DNA from: Myxococcales bacterium
GTDB taxonomy: Bacteria; Myxococcota_A; Polyangia; Polyangiales; Polyangiaceae
Length of the DNA: 64,000 nt
Assembly: GCA_947473045.1 (NCBI GenBank)
Contig: CANJCO010000005.1
Location: forward strand, 57,023 to 121,022
Reading direction: 5' to 3'
Part shown: one piece after another, positions 10,035-19,177 of the stretch
Layout: every line of letters begins with the position of its first letter
Numbering within the stretch: the stretch's first letter is position 1
Position numbers and translations under genes: made by a program
Notes under the pieces: generated by a model
What the model was told of the DNA's origin: nothing
The model's database searches: none
What the model saw: only the letters and a program-made list of their open reading frames with translations

Positions 10035-11257
10035 GGCGCGGCCTCTGCGCGAGCCGAAGCTACAGGCGCGGGCTCGGGCGTCTCGTCGGCCTTCACCGGA
10101 TCACCCTGACGCGAAATCGAGAGCAGAATTCCCGCGGCGGCCGCGTTCACCAGCAGCGACGAGCCTCCGAAGCTCACGAACGGGAGCGTGAGGCCTTTCG
10201 TCGGCAGCAGCGACAGCGCCACGCAGAAGTTCACGAGCGCCTGCACGCCGAACAGCGTGGCGATGCCAAAGGCGATGTAGGTGCCGTAGTCGTCCGGAGC
10301 GCGGAGCGCCGCGCGAATGCCGCGCAGCACGAGCAGCAGATAGGCGCAGGCCAGGAGCGCGATCCCAACGAAGCCGAGCTCTTCGCCGACGATCGCAGAC
10401 ACGAAGTCGGTGTGGGCCTCGGGCAAGTAGAGCGTCTGGAGTCCGCGACCAAGCCCCACGCCCCATGTGCCACCTGATCCGAACGACATCACGCTCTGGA
10501 ACGGCTGGTAGGCGAGGTCCTGCTTGTGCGCCTCCATGTCGAGCCACGCGAGGTAGCGCTCGTAGCGGTACTGCTTGAAGCGAATCGCCGCAGCCGCGAA
10601 GGCAGCTGCAGGGATCAAAAACCCGAGAATGTAGCCAACCCTGGCGCCCGCCACGAACAGCAAGGTGAACGTGAGCAGCAGCAGCACGATGGCGCTGCCG
10701 AAATCGGGCTGCTTCATGCACAGCAGCATGAACAGGCCCGCCACCAGCAGGTGCGGCAAAAAGCCCACGGCGAACGTGCGCACGCGATCTGCCTTCTTCG
10801 CCAGCGAGTACGCGAGCCACAGGACGAGCGCGAGCTTGGCGATCTCGGCGGGCTGAATGTGCACCGGGCCAACCGCGAGCCAGCGCGTCGCTCCGCCGCC
10901 CGAGTGCCCGAAGCCGGCCACGCAGGCCAGGAGCAAAACGCCCGTTCCAAACAGCACCGGGTAGGTGAATTTGTAGAGCCGGTGGTAGTCGACCCGGCTC
11001 AAGCCGAAGAGCACGACGAGGGCGGTGATGGCGTAGGCGACCTGCCGCTTGAGATAAAATTGCGGGTCATGGTGCTGCATCGTCGCTTCGACGGTCGACG
11101 CGCTGAAGACCATCACGACGCCGAAGCCGATGAGGCCGACGACGACGGCCCACATGACCGGGTCCATCGCAGCAGCGGCGCGCTTGGCATCGGGCGCCGC
11201 GTCGAGCGGAGCGACGAACTCGATGTGCTTGCGAACGTTGGGCGGGAGCAGCTGCAT
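10031..11257 (-). CDS. ftsW: SEDS peptidoglycan polymerase FtsW
   Basis: Polytopic SEDS-family glycosyltransferase that polymerises septal peptidoglycan together with FtsI. At least nine hydrophobic segments are visible, starting with MWAVVVGLIGFGVVMVFSAS. The signature regions ATRWLAVGPVHIQPAEIAKL and TDFVSAIVGEELGFVG are present, with the closing GLTLPFVSFGGSSLLVN. The ATG at 11257 overlaps the murD stop (TGATG), giving 408 residues; a 29-residue Arg-rich upstream extension of the frame is discarded. Confidence 0.96.
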   Translation of the reverse strand: MQLLPPNVRKHIEFVAPLDAAPDAKRAAAAMDPVMWAVVVGLIGFGVVMVFSASTVEATMQHHDPQFYLKRQVAYAITALVVLFGLSRVDYHRLYKFTYPVLFGTGVLLLACVAGFGHSGGGATRWLAVGPVHIQPAEIAKLALVLWLAYSLAKKADRVRTFAVGFLPHLLVAGLFMLLCMKQPDFGSAIVLLLLTFTLLFVAGARVGYILGFLIPAAAFAAAAIRFKQYRYERYLAWLDMEAHKQDLAYQPFQSVMSFGSGGTWGVGLGRGLQTLYLPEAHTDFVSAIVGEELGFVGIALLACAYLLLVLRGIRAALRAPDDYGTYIAFGIATLFGVQALVNFCVALSLLPTKGLTLPFVSFGGSSLLVNAAAAGILLSISRQGDPVKADETPEPAPVASARAEAAP

Positions 11258-12594
11258 CAGGGGCTTCCTTCGAGGGCGCGTACGGCTTCGGCGAACGCGT
11301 CTCCGCGGTGTTTGTAGTCGCGGAACATGTCGAAGCTGGAGCACGCGGGGCTGAGCAGCACGGCGTCTCCCGGCGACGCGAGGCTCGCGGCCTGCAGCAC
11401 CGCTTCGTCCATCGACGAGGCACGAACCAGCGGCATCTCCGTCGAAAAGGCGTTTGCGAGAGCGTCGGCGGCCTCACCGAGCACAACGACGGCTCGGCCC
11501 TTGTCGCGCATCGCGGCGACCAGCGGCGCGTAGCTTCCGCCCTTGTCGCGGCCGCCCGCGATGAGCACGACCCGCGGCTCCGCGGCGCCCAGCACGGCCG
11601 TCACCGACGCGCCGACGTTGGTCCCTTTGGAGTCATCGTAGTAGCGAACGCCGCGCTTTTCGGCGACCAGGCACATGCGGTGGTCGAGGCCTCGAAACTC
11701 GGCGAGCACGCGCGCGATCACGTCACGCGGCACGCCAAAGCTCGCGACGCACGCCAGCGCCGCAGCGACGTTGAGCGCGTTGTGGCCGCCCTGAAGCGCG
11801 ATCGCGGCGCGCGAAAAGCTCTGGCCCGAGACGCGATCGGTGATGGCGTCGGCGGTCACGTCCACGTCTCCGCCTGGCCCGAAGGTGACCACGCGCCCGC
11901 GTCCGCGCTTCGCTTCGCGCAAGCAAAGCAGGTCGCCCAGCGGCACGACCGCGACGTCATCAGGCTGCTGCCGCGCGAAGCAGTTGCCCTTCGCGCGCGC
12001 ATAGTCGTCGAAGGAGCTGTAGCGATCGAGGTGGTCGTCGGTGACGTTGAGCAAGGCGGCGACGCGGGGGCGAAACGTCGCAACGCGCTCCATTTGAAAG
12101 CTCGACACCTCGAGGACGACCGCGTCGAAGCGCTCTTCGGTGTGCTGCGCGAGGGGCTCGCCGAGGTTGCCTCCCGCGAACGTGGCGAGACCGGCGGCCT
12201 CGAGCAGCGCCGCGACCAGCGTGGTCGTGGTACTCTTACCGTTGGTGCCGCCGATGGCCACGATCGGACATGCATGCATCATGCACGCAGTCGCGAGCTC
12301 GACCTCGCCAATGACCGCCGCGCCGGCGCGCGAGGCAGCGCGGAGCGCCTCGAAATCAGGGACGCCCGGAGAGACCACGATGACGTCGGCGCCGGCGAGA
12401 TCGGCCGCGTCGTTGCTGCCTGCGGCGAGCGTCACACCGAGCGACTCGAGCGCAAGGGCGCCTGCGGAGAGCCTGTCTCGCGGGCGCTCATCGAGCCCCG
12501 TCGTCACCGCTCCGCGTCGCACGCACAGCTGGGCAGCCGCGACTCCGCTCGCGCCCAGACCCACGACGACCACACGCTTGCCGGAGAGAAACAT
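11257..12594 (-). CDS. murD: UDP-MurNAc-L-alanine--D-glutamate ligase MurD
   Basis: The 445-residue Mur ligase adds D-Glu to UDP-MurNAc-L-Ala. The N-terminus VVVVGLGASGVAAAQL is the UDP-substrate Rossmann motif. The ATP loop IGGTNGKSTTTTLVAALL is followed by the central NVTDDHLDRYSSFDDYARAK (metal and carbamylated-lysine region), and YYDDSKGTNVGASVTAV marks the C-terminal domain. The start lies three bases after the mraY stop; the stop overlaps ftsW by one base. Confidence 0.97.
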   Translation of the reverse strand: MFLSGKRVVVVGLGASGVAAAQLCVRRGAVTTGLDERPRDRLSAGALALESLGVTLAAGSNDAADLAGADVIVVSPGVPDFEALRAASRAGAAVIGEVELATACMMHACPIVAIGGTNGKSTTTTLVAALLEAAGLATFAGGNLGEPLAQHTEERFDAVVLEVSSFQMERVATFRPRVAALLNVTDDHLDRYSSFDDYARAKGNCFARQQPDDVAVVPLGDLLCLREAKRGRGRVVTFGPGGDVDVTADAITDRVSGQSFSRAAIALQGGHNALNVAAALACVASFGVPRDVIARVLAEFRGLDHRMCLVAEKRGVRYYDDSKGTNVGASVTAVLGAAEPRVVLIAGGRDKGGSYAPLVAAMRDKGRAVVVLGEAADALANAFSTEMPLVRASSMDEAVLQAASLASPGDAVLLSPACSSFDMFRDYKHRGDAFAEAVRALEGSP

Positions 12595-12597
12595 GCA

Positions 12598-13746
12598 CTA
12601 TCTAAGCTTCAAACTCGAAAGCGAGATGAGTGCCAACAAAACGGAGATGATCCAAAAGCGCACGATGATTTTGGGCTCCGGCCAGCCCTTTTTTTCATAG
12701 TGATGGTGAATCGGCGCCATGAGAAACACCCGCCGCCCGAAGAGCTTGAAGCTGAGTACCTGAACGATCACGCTCGACATCTCGAGGAAGAACACGCCGC
12801 CGAGGATGATCGACAGCAGCTCGTTCTTCGTGAAGATCGCGCACATCCCGAGCCCGCCGCCGAGCGCCAGCGCGCCGACGTCGCCCATGAAAACTTGCGC
12901 GGGATACGTATTGTACCAAAGGAAGCCGATGCCGGCGCCGACCATGGCGCCGCAGAAAATCGACAGCTCGCCGACGCTCGCGATGTTGGGAATGTCGAGG
13001 TAGCGGGCCACGACGAAGCGCTGCGTTGCCGAGATCCCGAAGGTCGCGCCGGCGAGGTAGGCCCACACGAGATAGGTGCCCGCGTTGAAGATCACAGGAC
13101 CGATCGCGAGACCGTCGAGGCCGTCGGTGAGGTTGACCGCGTTGGAGGTCGCGACGACGACGAGCGTCGCAAACACGAGGTACAGGCCCACCGAATGGAA
13201 GCTGATGTGATGCTTGTAGAATGCAACAAACGGAATCGCGAGGTCGGTTCGGATCTCGAGCCAGTCCTTGGGCAGCTGGTCGCTACTTCCGTAAAACATG
13301 TAGGCGAGCACGCCTCCGCCAACGAGAAACTGGCCGAGGAGCTTGTATCGGCCGGGCAGTCCCTGCGTGTCCTTCGCCTTGATTTTCAGGTAGTCGTCGA
13401 GGTAGCCGATGACGCCGTAGCCCGCGGTGACGGCCGTCGTGGCCCAGACGAACAGGTTGCGCGGGTCGCACCAGAAGATGGTCGGCACGAGCACCGACAG
13501 CAAGATGAGCGCGCCGCCCATCGTCGGCGTTCCGCTCTTTTTGAAGTGACTCTCAGGCCCGTCTTTGCGGATCACCTGCCCGATCTGCTTCTTCTGCAGC
13601 TCGCGAATAAACCAGGGCGAGATCAGAAACGCGATGAGCATGGCCGTCAGCGTCGCCGCGATGACGCGAAACGGGACGTAGCGCAGCACGTTGAGCCAGC
13701 GCAGTGCGCCGATGCGGTGCAGCGGGTAGAGCAGCTCGTAGAGCAT
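12598..13746 (-). CDS. mraY: Phospho-MurNAc-pentapeptide translocase MraY
   Basis: Integral membrane enzyme that transfers phospho-MurNAc-pentapeptide to undecaprenyl phosphate to make lipid I. About ten membrane segments are visible. Hallmarks are GPESHFKKSGTPTMGGALIL, the Asp pair in YLDDYLK, the NLTDGLDGLAIGP loop and the C-terminal MAPIHHHYEKKGW. At 382 residues it is slightly longer than the usual ~360. Its start overlaps the murF stop as TGATG. Confidence 0.98.
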   Translation of the reverse strand: MLYELLYPLHRIGALRWLNVLRYVPFRVIAATLTAMLIAFLISPWFIRELQKKQIGQVIRKDGPESHFKKSGTPTMGGALILLSVLVPTIFWCDPRNLFVWATTAVTAGYGVIGYLDDYLKIKAKDTQGLPGRYKLLGQFLVGGGVLAYMFYGSSDQLPKDWLEIRTDLAIPFVAFYKHHISFHSVGLYLVFATLVVVATSNAVNLTDGLDGLAIGPVIFNAGTYLVWAYLAGATFGISATQRFVVARYLDIPNIASVGELSIFCGAMVGAGIGFLWYNTYPAQVFMGDVGALALGGGLGMCAIFTKNELLSIILGGVFFLEMSSVIVQVLSFKLFGRRVFLMAPIHHHYEKKGWPEPKIIVRFWIISVLLALISLSSLKLR

Positions 13747-15224
13747 CAGACGACCTTTCCACGCGCAGCGACGAGCGCGGCGACAATGCGCTCAGCGCCC
13801 ACGCTGCGCGACGCCTTCACGAGAACAACGTCGCCCCGGGCGACGTCGGCTTGGGCGAACGCTGCAGCCGCCGACACATCGGCCGCCGAGCGGACCGCTA
13901 CGCCGGCGGCCCGGGCGGCCTCGAGCGCGCCGTCGATCAACCCTCCGCAGCCAATCATGAGGCTCACTCCCGCGCGCGCAGCGACTTCGCCAAGGGCGAC
14001 GTGCTCATCGCGGGAGGACTCGCCGAGCTCCTTCATTTCGCCCAAAACCGCGACTGCGCGACGGCCCTCCGAGCGGGCGACGTCGCCGAGCAGCGCGAGC
14101 GATGCGCGGACGCTGTGCGGGTTCGCGTTGTAGGTGTCGTCGATGATCACGACGCCGTCCGCCAGATGAATGACATCGCCGCGTTGGCCCGCGTTGGCGA
14201 GCGTCGCCATCGCGGCCGCGATGAGCACCGGGTCGATCGCGGCGCCGCAGGCAGCCTCGACCGCGGCGAGGGCCGCCAGAAAGTCGATCGCGGCGGCCTC
14301 TCCGAGGAGCGGCGAGTCGACCTCGAGGGTCTCCTTCGCCCGGGGCGAAGCGCACGCGCGGCACGGCCTGTCGAACGTGATGCGCGCGCCGTCGAACCCT
14401 CGGCTGGCTAGCGAAAGAAGTCTGTAATCGCTGCCGTCTGCGCGACCAAACAAGCGAACCGTGGTCGCCCTGCTTCGGACCAACTGCCCCATGGCCGCGG
14501 CATCATCGGCGCAAACGACCGCCGCTCCGGAGGGCGCGAGCGACGCGAGCAGCGCCCCCTTTTCGCGGGCCACATCCGCGCGGCCACCGCCGACGCCCTC
14601 CGCGTGTGCGACGCCGATGTTGGTGATCACCGCAACGTCGGGAGCCGCGATTCGCGCGAGGGCCTGAATTTCCCCGCGCAGGCTCATGCCCGCCTCGAGC
14701 ACCGCGAAGCGATGCCGCGGCTCGACCGTGAGCGCGACCATGGGCAGCCCGATGCGGTTGTTCAAGTTGCCGGCGGTAACGCACGCTTCGCCGAGCGTGG
14801 CAGCGAGGGCCCCCGCGATCTGCTTGGTGGTCGTCTTTCCCGCGCTCCCTGAAATCACGATCGTTCGAGCGGGATCGAGCCCTTCGCGCCCTCTGCGCCA
14901 GCGCGCGAGGTGAGCGCGGGCAATGTCTCCGAGCGCCTCGAGGCTGTCGGCCACGACGACGACGTCGGCGCGCGCAGTGGCATGGGCCTGCTCTGTTACG
15001 ATGAGGGATGCGCCTGCGTCGACGGCCGCGCCCAGAAACGCGTGACCATCATGGCTGTCGCCGCGAAGCGCGACAAACGCACACCCCGGGGTGACCGCCC
15101 GCGAATCGATGACGACCCCGCGCGCGCGCGCGCCTTCGCCGCGCACGTGGGCGAGCTGCCCGTCCATGGCGACGACATCCCACGCCGAAAGCGCTGCGCG
15201 ATTGCCGGGGATCGGCGTCGCCAT
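13746..15224 (-). CDS. murF: UDP-MurNAc-tripeptide--D-Ala-D-Ala ligase MurF
   Basis: The 492-residue Mur ligase completes the pentapeptide precursor by adding D-Ala-D-Ala. The N-terminal substrate domain contains VIDSRAVTPGCAFVALRGDSHDGHAFL. The ATP loop is VISGSAGKTTTKQIAGALAA, and NIGVAHAEGVGG and DDTYNANPHSVRASLALL are the usual central and C-terminal MurF motifs. Start and stop overlap murE and mraY by one base each. No ddl gene for the D-Ala-D-Ala substrate lies in this window. Confidence 0.97.
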   Translation of the reverse strand: MATPIPGNRAALSAWDVVAMDGQLAHVRGEGARARGVVIDSRAVTPGCAFVALRGDSHDGHAFLGAAVDAGASLIVTEQAHATARADVVVVADSLEALGDIARAHLARWRRGREGLDPARTIVISGSAGKTTTKQIAGALAATLGEACVTAGNLNNRIGLPMVALTVEPRHRFAVLEAGMSLRGEIQALARIAAPDVAVITNIGVAHAEGVGGGRADVAREKGALLASLAPSGAAVVCADDAAAMGQLVRSRATTVRLFGRADGSDYRLLSLASRGFDGARITFDRPCRACASPRAKETLEVDSPLLGEAAAIDFLAALAAVEAACGAAIDPVLIAAAMATLANAGQRGDVIHLADGVVIIDDTYNANPHSVRASLALLGDVARSEGRRAVAVLGEMKELGESSRDEHVALGEVAARAGVSLMIGCGGLIDGALEAARAAGVAVRSAADVSAAAAFAQADVARGDVVLVKASRSVGAERIVAALVAARGKVV

Positions 15225-16789
15225 CAGCTTCGCGCTCCTGACCGCCGCGCCACGAGGGCGAGGCGCGCGTGCACGCGATCGTCAAACGGACGCTTCTCGG
15301 TGCCGATGATTTGATAGGGCTCGTGGCCCTTGCCGGCGATGCACACGACGTCGCCGGGCGCGGCCGCCTCGATGGCCAGCGCGATCGCGCGCGATCGATC
15401 GAGCTCCAGGACGTAGCCTCGCGGCGCGCCAGCATCGGCCGGCGACAGCGCGCGTAGCCCTGCGTCCTGCGCGGCGCGCTCGATCGGGCGGGCAATGTCA
15501 GCAGGCGCCTCGCTGCGCGGGTTGTCGCTGGTGATGATGGCAAGATCAGCCGCGCGCGCGACCGCGTCGCCCATGGGGCCCCGTTTGGTGGCGTCGCGGT
15601 CGCCCCCGCAGCCGAACACGCAGATCACACGCCGATCGCACACGCTGCGCAGCGCCTTGAGCACGCGATGCAGAGCGTCCGGCGTGTGCGCGTAGTCGAC
15701 AAAAACGGCTATGTCGTCGCCCTCGCCATCGCAGCGCTCGAGACGCCCGGGCGCGCCCAGCTCGCGCGACAGGGCCCGCGACGCAGCGTGCAGATCAAGG
15801 CCGAGCGCGCTGACGACGCCCATCGCGACGACCAGATTCTCGACGTTGTGCGCTCCGACGAGCGGCGATCGCAGCTCGATCGCGCCGCCAGGCGTGCTCA
15901 GCGTCGCGTCGATGCCGCGCGCGGTGAGTGCGAGACGGGTCGGCACGACATCAGCCTTCTCGCCAACGACCGCGCTCACCGTCAGGTGACGCGTCTTCAC
16001 GCGCGTTGCAAGCTCACGGCCCAGCTCACCGTCGATACAAAGCACGGCCGTTCCGGGCGCGTGATCGACGAACAGGCGCGATTTTGACGCGGCGTAGGCC
16101 GCCATCGTGCCGTGAAAATCGAGATGATCCTGCGTCAGGTTGGTGAGGGCCGCTACGGTGAAACGAACGGCGCGCACGCGCTGCAACTCAAGCGCGATGC
16201 TCGACACTTCCATCGCGACATGGCTGGCGCCAAGCCTGCGCATCAAGAACATGGCGCGGGCGAGCTCGTCGGCCTCGGGCGTCGTCAGCTCGGCGTCTTC
16301 GACGAACCGGCCGTACCGGTATCCGACGGTTCCGACAAGACCGCAGCGCGGCGCGCCGAGAGCGCCGTCGACCGCCGCCGAGATGAGGTGCGTGGTCGTC
16401 GTCTTGCCGTTGGTGCCGGTGACGCCAACGATCTCGAGACCGAACGCCGGATGCTCGTAAATCGCAGCTGCGGCCAGCGCGAGCGCAGACGCAACGTCGT
16501 CGACGAGCAGCACCGGGAGCCCAACCGCCGCGGTCGGGGTTCCGCGGGCTGCGAGCACTGCCGTAGCGCCGCTTTTTCGTGCATCGTCGATGAAGCGCGC
16601 GCCGTCGGCCGTCGCGCCTTTGCGGGCCACGAAGAGCTCGCCTGGCTGCACGGCGCGAGAGTCGTGGTGAACGCCGTGCACCCGCGCCACGCCGCTGCCG
16701 ACCAACTCGGCGGCGCCCCCGAGCTCGCGCATCAGCTCAAACAACGAGACGCCACGCTCGGAGCGAACGCGGTCGAGCCCGCGCGTCAT
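15224..16789 (-). CDS. murE: UDP-MurNAc-dipeptide--meso-DAP ligase MurE
   Basis: The 521-residue Mur ligase adds the third residue of the stem peptide. The ATP loop is VTGTNGKTTTTHLIS (123-137). SDNPRSEAP (421-429) carries the DNPR motif that in this family marks meso-diaminopimelate specificity, so a Gram-negative DAP-type wall is predicted. Also visible are NLTQDHLDFHG and FVDYAHTPDAL. The ATG at 16789 overlaps the ftsI stop (ATGA), and the stop overlaps murF by one base. Confidence 0.97.
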   Translation of the reverse strand: MTRGLDRVRSERGVSLFELMRELGGAAELVGSGVARVHGVHHDSRAVQPGELFVARKGATADGARFIDDARKSGATAVLAARGTPTAAVGLPVLLVDDVASALALAAAAIYEHPAFGLEIVGVTGTNGKTTTTHLISAAVDGALGAPRCGLVGTVGYRYGRFVEDAELTTPEADELARAMFLMRRLGASHVAMEVSSIALELQRVRAVRFTVAALTNLTQDHLDFHGTMAAYAASKSRLFVDHAPGTAVLCIDGELGRELATRVKTRHLTVSAVVGEKADVVPTRLALTARGIDATLSTPGGAIELRSPLVGAHNVENLVVAMGVVSALGLDLHAASRALSRELGAPGRLERCDGEGDDIAVFVDYAHTPDALHRVLKALRSVCDRRVICVFGCGGDRDATKRGPMGDAVARAADLAIITSDNPRSEAPADIARPIERAAQDAGLRALSPADAGAPRGYVLELDRSRAIALAIEAAAPGDVVCIAGKGHEPYQIIGTEKRPFDDRVHARLALVARRSGARS

Positions 16790-18843
16790 GACGACGGCTC
16801 GAGCACGATGCGCACAGTGCTGCCCTTCGCGACAACAGACTGCGGCATGGGCACCTGGCGTACGACCTTTCCGGTGCCCTCAATTTCGGGTACGAGCCCC
16901 GCCGAGACCAGCGACCGCACCGCGTCCCGCGCCGCCAGTCCGGCTGCATCGGGCACCGCAACACCGTCGGCCACCGGCGCCAGCATCACGGGGGCGGGGC
17001 CCTGCAGCTGCGGCTTCATGGCCGCCAGCGTGGCATCGGCCGGGTCTCCGGCGCGCGTCACATCGCTCAGCTTCGCGCCCCCTTGAGGCACAACGCCGAG
17101 GTAGCGGAGACTCGCTTCTGCCACGCGTCGAAACACGGGCCCCGCGAGGTCTCCGCCGTAGTGCCCGATCATCGGCTCATCGAGCACGACCGCGACCACG
17201 AGGCGAGGACGCTCGGCTGGCAAAAACCCCACAAAAGAAGCGGTATACTTGTCCGCCGCATAACGCCCGGTCGCCGGATCGACCTTCTGCGCCGTGGCCG
17301 TCTTTCCGGCTACGTGAAATCCAGGGACCGCCGCCTCAACGCCCGTGCCGCCGTCTTCGGTGACGGCGGTGAGCATCTCGGAGAGCAGCTTCGCGACGTG
17401 CTGCGGCACGGCCTCCCGACGGACGTGCGCCGCGCCCTCGCGCACCACGGCGCCGTGCTCATCGGTGACGCGTTTCACCAGCTGCGGTTCGAGCAACTTG
17501 CCGCCGTTGGCGATCGCGCTCATCGCCGTCGCGAGCTGCATCGTCGTCACGCTGATGCCCTGCCCGAACGAGGCGTTGGCCGTCTCGACATCGAACCACG
17601 GGCGACCGCGCGGACGCAGCACACCGGACGCCTCGCCCGGGAGCGGCAGGCCCGACGGCTCCCCGAACCCGAAGCGCCGAAAACCGGCATACAGCCCTGG
17701 CTCGCCCATTTTTAGCGCAATTTTCAAGGCTCCGATGTTCGAGCTCTTCGCGAGAATTTGCGTGGGCGTCAGCCAGTCGTTGAGGTGGGTATCGTGAATG
17801 GTCACGTTGTCGAGCCGGAAATTGCCGTGCTCGCAGTAGATCGACTCGGTCGGGTTCAGGGTGCCCGCCGCGAGCGCCGACGCCACCGTGAACACCTTCA
17901 TGACCGAGCCCGGTTCGAAGCGATCGGTGATCACCCGATCGCGGCGCGCCTCAACATCGCTCTCGCCGTAATCGTTGGGGTTGTAGCCAGGCGACGAAGC
18001 GAGCGCGAGGATCTCGCCGGTCGTCGGGTCCATCACCACGATGCTCGCGCCGCGCGTTTCGTAGGTGCCCATCGCAGCGGAGATTTCGCGCTCTGCGACG
18101 TGCTGTATGCCCTCGTCCACGGTGAGCGTCACGTCATGGCCCGCGAGCGAGGGCGCGGTCGCGCTGCCCTCGGACAGCACGAGCTTGCCCGCGCTGTCGC
18201 GAATGCCTTTCACGTCCTCGGTGCGACCGCGAAGCTCCTCGTCGAACGACAGCTCGAGACCGTCCTTGCCCGCGCCGTCGGGCGCGACGAATCCGACCAC
18301 GGGCCCGAGCAGCTCGCGCCCCGGATAGTAGCGGTGCCCCTCGCCTTCGATCTTGAGGCCGCGAATGGGCTGAACCTGCTTCTTCTGGTCGTGCAGATCC
18401 CGCACCGCCGCAGCCTCGTCGCCGGTGATTCGGCGTTTGAGCCAGATGAACCGGCGGCGCGTAACCAGCTTGTCGAAGGTCTGGTTTGCGTCGAGCGACA
18501 GGATTTGCGCAATGCGCGCAGCCGCGTCGCGAAGCGTGGCCGTCTGCTTCGGCTCTCCGTCGACGCCGCGCAGCATTTCGACCACGTCGACGCTCACACT
18601 CGGGACCTCGACGCTCACCGCGACGACCGTGCCGTTGCGGTCCAAAATGCTGCCGCGCTTTGACTCCACGTGCATGCGCCGCTGCCGCTGCTTTTCGGCG
18701 GTCTCGCGCCAAACGGGCCCGTCTTCTACTTGAACGCGATACGCGCTCGAGACCACCGCGCCCAGGGCGAGGCCCATTGCGGACGCGAGCACCCCCATGC
18801 GCATTCGCATGTATTTTGCACGTTTTGCGTCGAGATTCTTCAC
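16786..18843 (-). CDS. ftsI: Division transpeptidase FtsI (PBP3-like) with PASTA tail
   Basis: Class B penicillin-binding protein that crosslinks septal peptidoglycan with FtsW. From the GTG at 18843 (685 residues) there is one membrane anchor (about 14-34), a PBP dimerisation domain, then the transpeptidase domain with SVMK (catalytic Ser, 313-316) and SSN (367-369). The third motif reads KTA (514-516) instead of the usual KTG. The last ~65 residues, from VAVPDAAGLAARDAVRSLVSAGL, form a PASTA domain. The GTG is chosen because TAAGGA, which overlaps the ftsL stop, sits seven bases upstream; an ATG at 18909 would overlap ftsL by 56 bp. Confidence 0.94.
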   Translation of the reverse strand: MKNLDAKRAKYMRMRMGVLASAMGLALGAVVSSAYRVQVEDGPVWRETAEKQRQRRMHVESKRGSILDRNGTVVAVSVEVPSVSVDVVEMLRGVDGEPKQTATLRDAAARIAQILSLDANQTFDKLVTRRRFIWLKRRITGDEAAAVRDLHDQKKQVQPIRGLKIEGEGHRYYPGRELLGPVVGFVAPDGAGKDGLELSFDEELRGRTEDVKGIRDSAGKLVLSEGSATAPSLAGHDVTLTVDEGIQHVAEREISAAMGTYETRGASIVVMDPTTGEILALASSPGYNPNDYGESDVEARRDRVITDRFEPGSVMKVFTVASALAAGTLNPTESIYCEHGNFRLDNVTIHDTHLNDWLTPTQILAKSSNIGALKIALKMGEPGLYAGFRRFGFGEPSGLPLPGEASGVLRPRGRPWFDVETANASFGQGISVTTMQLATAMSAIANGGKLLEPQLVKRVTDEHGAVVREGAAHVRREAVPQHVAKLLSEMLTAVTEDGGTGVEAAVPGFHVAGKTATAQKVDPATGRYAADKYTASFVGFLPAERPRLVVAVVLDEPMIGHYGGDLAGPVFRRVAEASLRYLGVVPQGGAKLSDVTRAGDPADATLAAMKPQLQGPAPVMLAPVADGVAVPDAAGLAARDAVRSLVSAGLVPEIEGTGKVVRQVPMPQSVVAKGSTVRIVLEPSS

Positions 18844-18853
18844 GGCGGAATCC

Positions 18854-19177
18854 TTACGGAGACTCGGAGCTCGCGAGCGCGTGCGCCTCGGGCTCCTGAA
18901 CGGGAGCAAGGAGCACAGTTCGATCGGGCGGCGCGGGCTCCATGCCGAGCAGGGTGCGCGCGACGATCTCGACGCGCTCAGGCGTTTTGTAGCTCGCCGA
19001 CTCCACTTGCAACACGCGCTTCATCTCGCGCAAGCGCGCCTGTTCTTCGCGAGCGTCTCGCAGCCCGTAGCCCAGCGAGACAACCTTGCCGCGAAGGGCG
19101 AGGTGCACGACGAAAGCGGCGACCGTAGCGACGGTCGCGAGCGTCCACAGCGCGACGAAACTTCGCGGGCGCTTCAC
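18854..19177 (-). CDS. ftsL: Cell division protein FtsL
   Basis: Short bitopic divisome protein of 107 residues. A basic start (KRPRS) is followed by one membrane segment (about 9-27, ALWTLATVATVAAFVVHLAL) and a coiled-coil helix (LGYGLRDAREEQARLREMKRVLQVESASY). The region PERVEIVARTLLGM is typical of FtsL-like proteins. The GTG at 19177 overlaps the rsmH stop as GTGA and fits the coupled pattern; an upstream start at 19300 would lie inside rsmH. Position between rsmH and ftsI supports the name more than sequence, which is poorly conserved in this family. Confidence 0.88.
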   Translation of the reverse strand: MKRPRSFVALWTLATVATVAAFVVHLALRGKVVSLGYGLRDAREEQARLREMKRVLQVESASYKTPERVEIVARTLLGMEPAPPDRTVLLAPVQEPEAHALASSESP

